Shown here piece by piece: positions 62,767 to 64,000 of a stretch of 64,000 bases of DNA (its first letter is position 1; each line of letters begins with the position of its first letter). The notes beneath the pieces are model-generated. The model searched no databases and had not been told where the DNA came from. It worked only from the letters and a program-made list of their open reading frames with translations. Origin of the DNA: Diphasiastrum complanatum (lineage: Eukaryota; Streptophyta; Lycopodiopsida; Lycopodiales; Lycopodiaceae); the NCBI GenBank assembly GCA_029204225.1, contig CM055112.1, forward strand, positions 27,673,063 to 27,737,062, written 5' to 3'. A program made the translations under genes and the position numbers.

Positions 62767-63449
62767 ATGGCCTCAATAAGTAGTATACAATCAAAGATCT
62801 GTACAATCCTCGACTCATCAAGATCTAACTTCCTAGCATGGAAGGTCAAGACCTCTCTTATACTAAAGGGAGAAGGATTATTTCCCTGGGTAGACGGCAC
62901 CGAGGAGATGCCTACAACTACAGGCAAGGAGCTACGCGAATGGAGAGAGAAGAACGACAAGGCAGTAGCCATGTTGTCATCATCCATCGAGGATAGTCTG
63001 ACACTTGACCTGGCTACACTCTCCAATGCAAGAGAGATGTGGGATACTTTACTCACAAGATTTCAGACAAAATCACGCAATCAGATCATGCTTCTTGAAA
63101 ATCAGTTGACAAGCCTGCAATGGGATGGAAAGACCTCACCTCCTTTATCAGAAAGATGAAGAATCTGTTCCTTTCACACAATTTCGGAGCAGAGAATGCA
63201 GTATCAACAGAGAAGCAGCTTACCTACTTGTTAAGAGCTTTACCAAGATCCTTCCAGACAACTCGAACATTGCTAGCAAAGGATCCAGCTATGACATTCA
63301 AAAAGGCAGTGATCAAGATTCGAGAAGAAGTCGAAGCTCGTGAGCACCTTGATCACAAGGATGCTTCTGACCAAGCTCTCTACAACAACAAAGAGAAGAC
63401 AAAGAAGCAGTTCAAGCCTAACAGGGAGTCAGACCGATGGTTCCAGACC
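62767..63449 (+). pseudogene. copia-B gag (5' end), deleted after gag middle
   Basis: ATG at 62767 opens MASISSIQSKICTILDSS, then SNFLAWKVKTSLILKGEGLF, EEMPTTTGKELREWREKND, LDLATLSNAREMWDTLLTRF. A frame change near 63150 leads to LPRSFQTTRTLLAKDPAM and EKTKKQFKPNRESDR. At about 63437 gag is joined to the integrase-RT linker, so the knuckles, protease and integrase are deleted. This is the best-preserved copia-B gag start in the window. Confidence 0.85.
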
Positions 63450-64000
63450 TAGCAGAATAGATAAAGGCAAGAGCATTGCAGTACCAGAAGGATCTCCCAG
63501 AAGATCAACAAGAGAACGAAGAGCGCCAGCAAAGTTTGTGCTAGGGTCAGCTTCTACATCTAAAGAGTTTTGTGGATTCAGTGGAGAACCACAAACATTC
63601 GAGGAAGCAATTCAATGTTCAAACAAGGTCAAATGGATCCAAGCCATGAATGAGGAGATAGAATCTATGAAAAAGAATGAGGTATAGACATTGCAACCAT
63701 TACCAGATAAGCAAAGGACTATACAGTGCAAGTGGGTATACAAGCTGAAGTATGGACTGAATGGAAATATTTCAAAGTATAAAGTCAGACTTGTAGCAAA
63801 GGGTTTTTCTCAGAGATATGGTATCGACTATGTTGAGACCTTTTCTCCTGTTATGAAACATTCGTCCCTACGTCTTTTGTTTGCATATACAGTCGCTTAT
63901 GATCTCAGGATTCACATCGTGGATGAAAAGACAACGTTCTTACATGGTGAGCTAGACGAAGAAGTCTACATGGATCAACCTCCAGGCTACATTTCAAACT
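63450..64000 (+). pseudogene. copia-B RT start, running off the window
   Basis: Seen: SRIDKGKSIAVPEGSPRRST, EEAIQCSNKVKWIQAMNEEI, a TAG at 63686-63688 where TGG is expected, then WVYKLKYGLNGNISKYKVRL, VAKGFSQRYGIDYVETFSPV, LRIHIVDEKTTFLHGELDEE and VYMDQPPGY to the window end. Known: Ty1/copia RT N-terminal half. Only one clear stop in this stretch. The catalytic YVDD lies outside the window. Confidence 0.85.

Overview
This window looks like nuclear DNA of a land plant. It holds two intron-rich plant-type host genes, an interstitial (CCCTAAA)n telomere-type repeat, and nested, decayed Ty1/copia and Ty3/gypsy retrotransposons over most of its length. The overall look (a plant kinesin-8 with an N-terminal extension, large repeat content, a Penelope-like reverse transcriptase remnant) would fit a fern or another seed-free plant, but that placement is inference. 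There is no bacterial, organellar, rRNA or CRISPR signature.

Layout. 0-1.3 kb: unrecognised DNA and a reverse transcriptase remnant. 1.7-3.9 kb: a deleted gypsy copy (gypsy-1). 3.9-14.6 kb: three pieces of one copia family (copia-A), two of them head to head. 14.6-15.7 kb: a copia-B piece. 16.5-17.8 kb: a copia-C RT/RNase H on the minus strand. 21.1-23.3 kb: an apparently intact aminoacylase-1-type M20 metallopeptidase gene of four exons. 24.2-27.7 kb: copia-D with its 3' LTR. 28.2-30.5 kb: copia-E on the minus strand. 30.5-35.7 kb: a second gypsy copy (gypsy-2), broken by an inverted-repeat MITE (33533-34320) and then by a larger DNA element from 35669. 43-46 kb: copia-B on the minus strand. 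46.6-47.4 kb: a TRIM-like direct-repeat pair. 49.1-53.4 kb: an apparently intact eight-coding-exon kinesin gene of the plant KIN-8B type. 54.06 kb: a tiny tRNA-derived SINE-like insertion with a 16-bp target duplication. 55-64 kb: more copia pieces (E, F, B, G, B).

The unusual part is 35.7-42.9 kb ('element T'). It carries three genes. The first (+) is a decayed transposase-like gene with a coiled coil, a basic stretch and a CxxC insertion. The second (-) is an intact two-exon gene for a 445-residue protein I do not recognise. The third (+) is a four-exon gene whose single product begins with a histone H3/CENH3-like histone fold and ends in a ULP1-type (C48) cysteine protease domain. The second and third genes are divergent. 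The DNA between them is an inverted duplication: each start codon is preceded by four alternating copies of a motif close to ATATCGCACTTGTGCG, the nearest only 14-17 bp away, and seven CACGTG palindromes lie between the two halves. The left terminus of element T resembles that of the nearby MITE, which suggests an autonomous/non-autonomous pair. The H3-ULP1 copy has five in-frame stops and a damaged splice acceptor, all explainable by C-to-T or G-to-A change, so it is probably dead, but its introns and frame are otherwise preserved. I know of no described transposon with a histone H3-protease fusion; I could not search.
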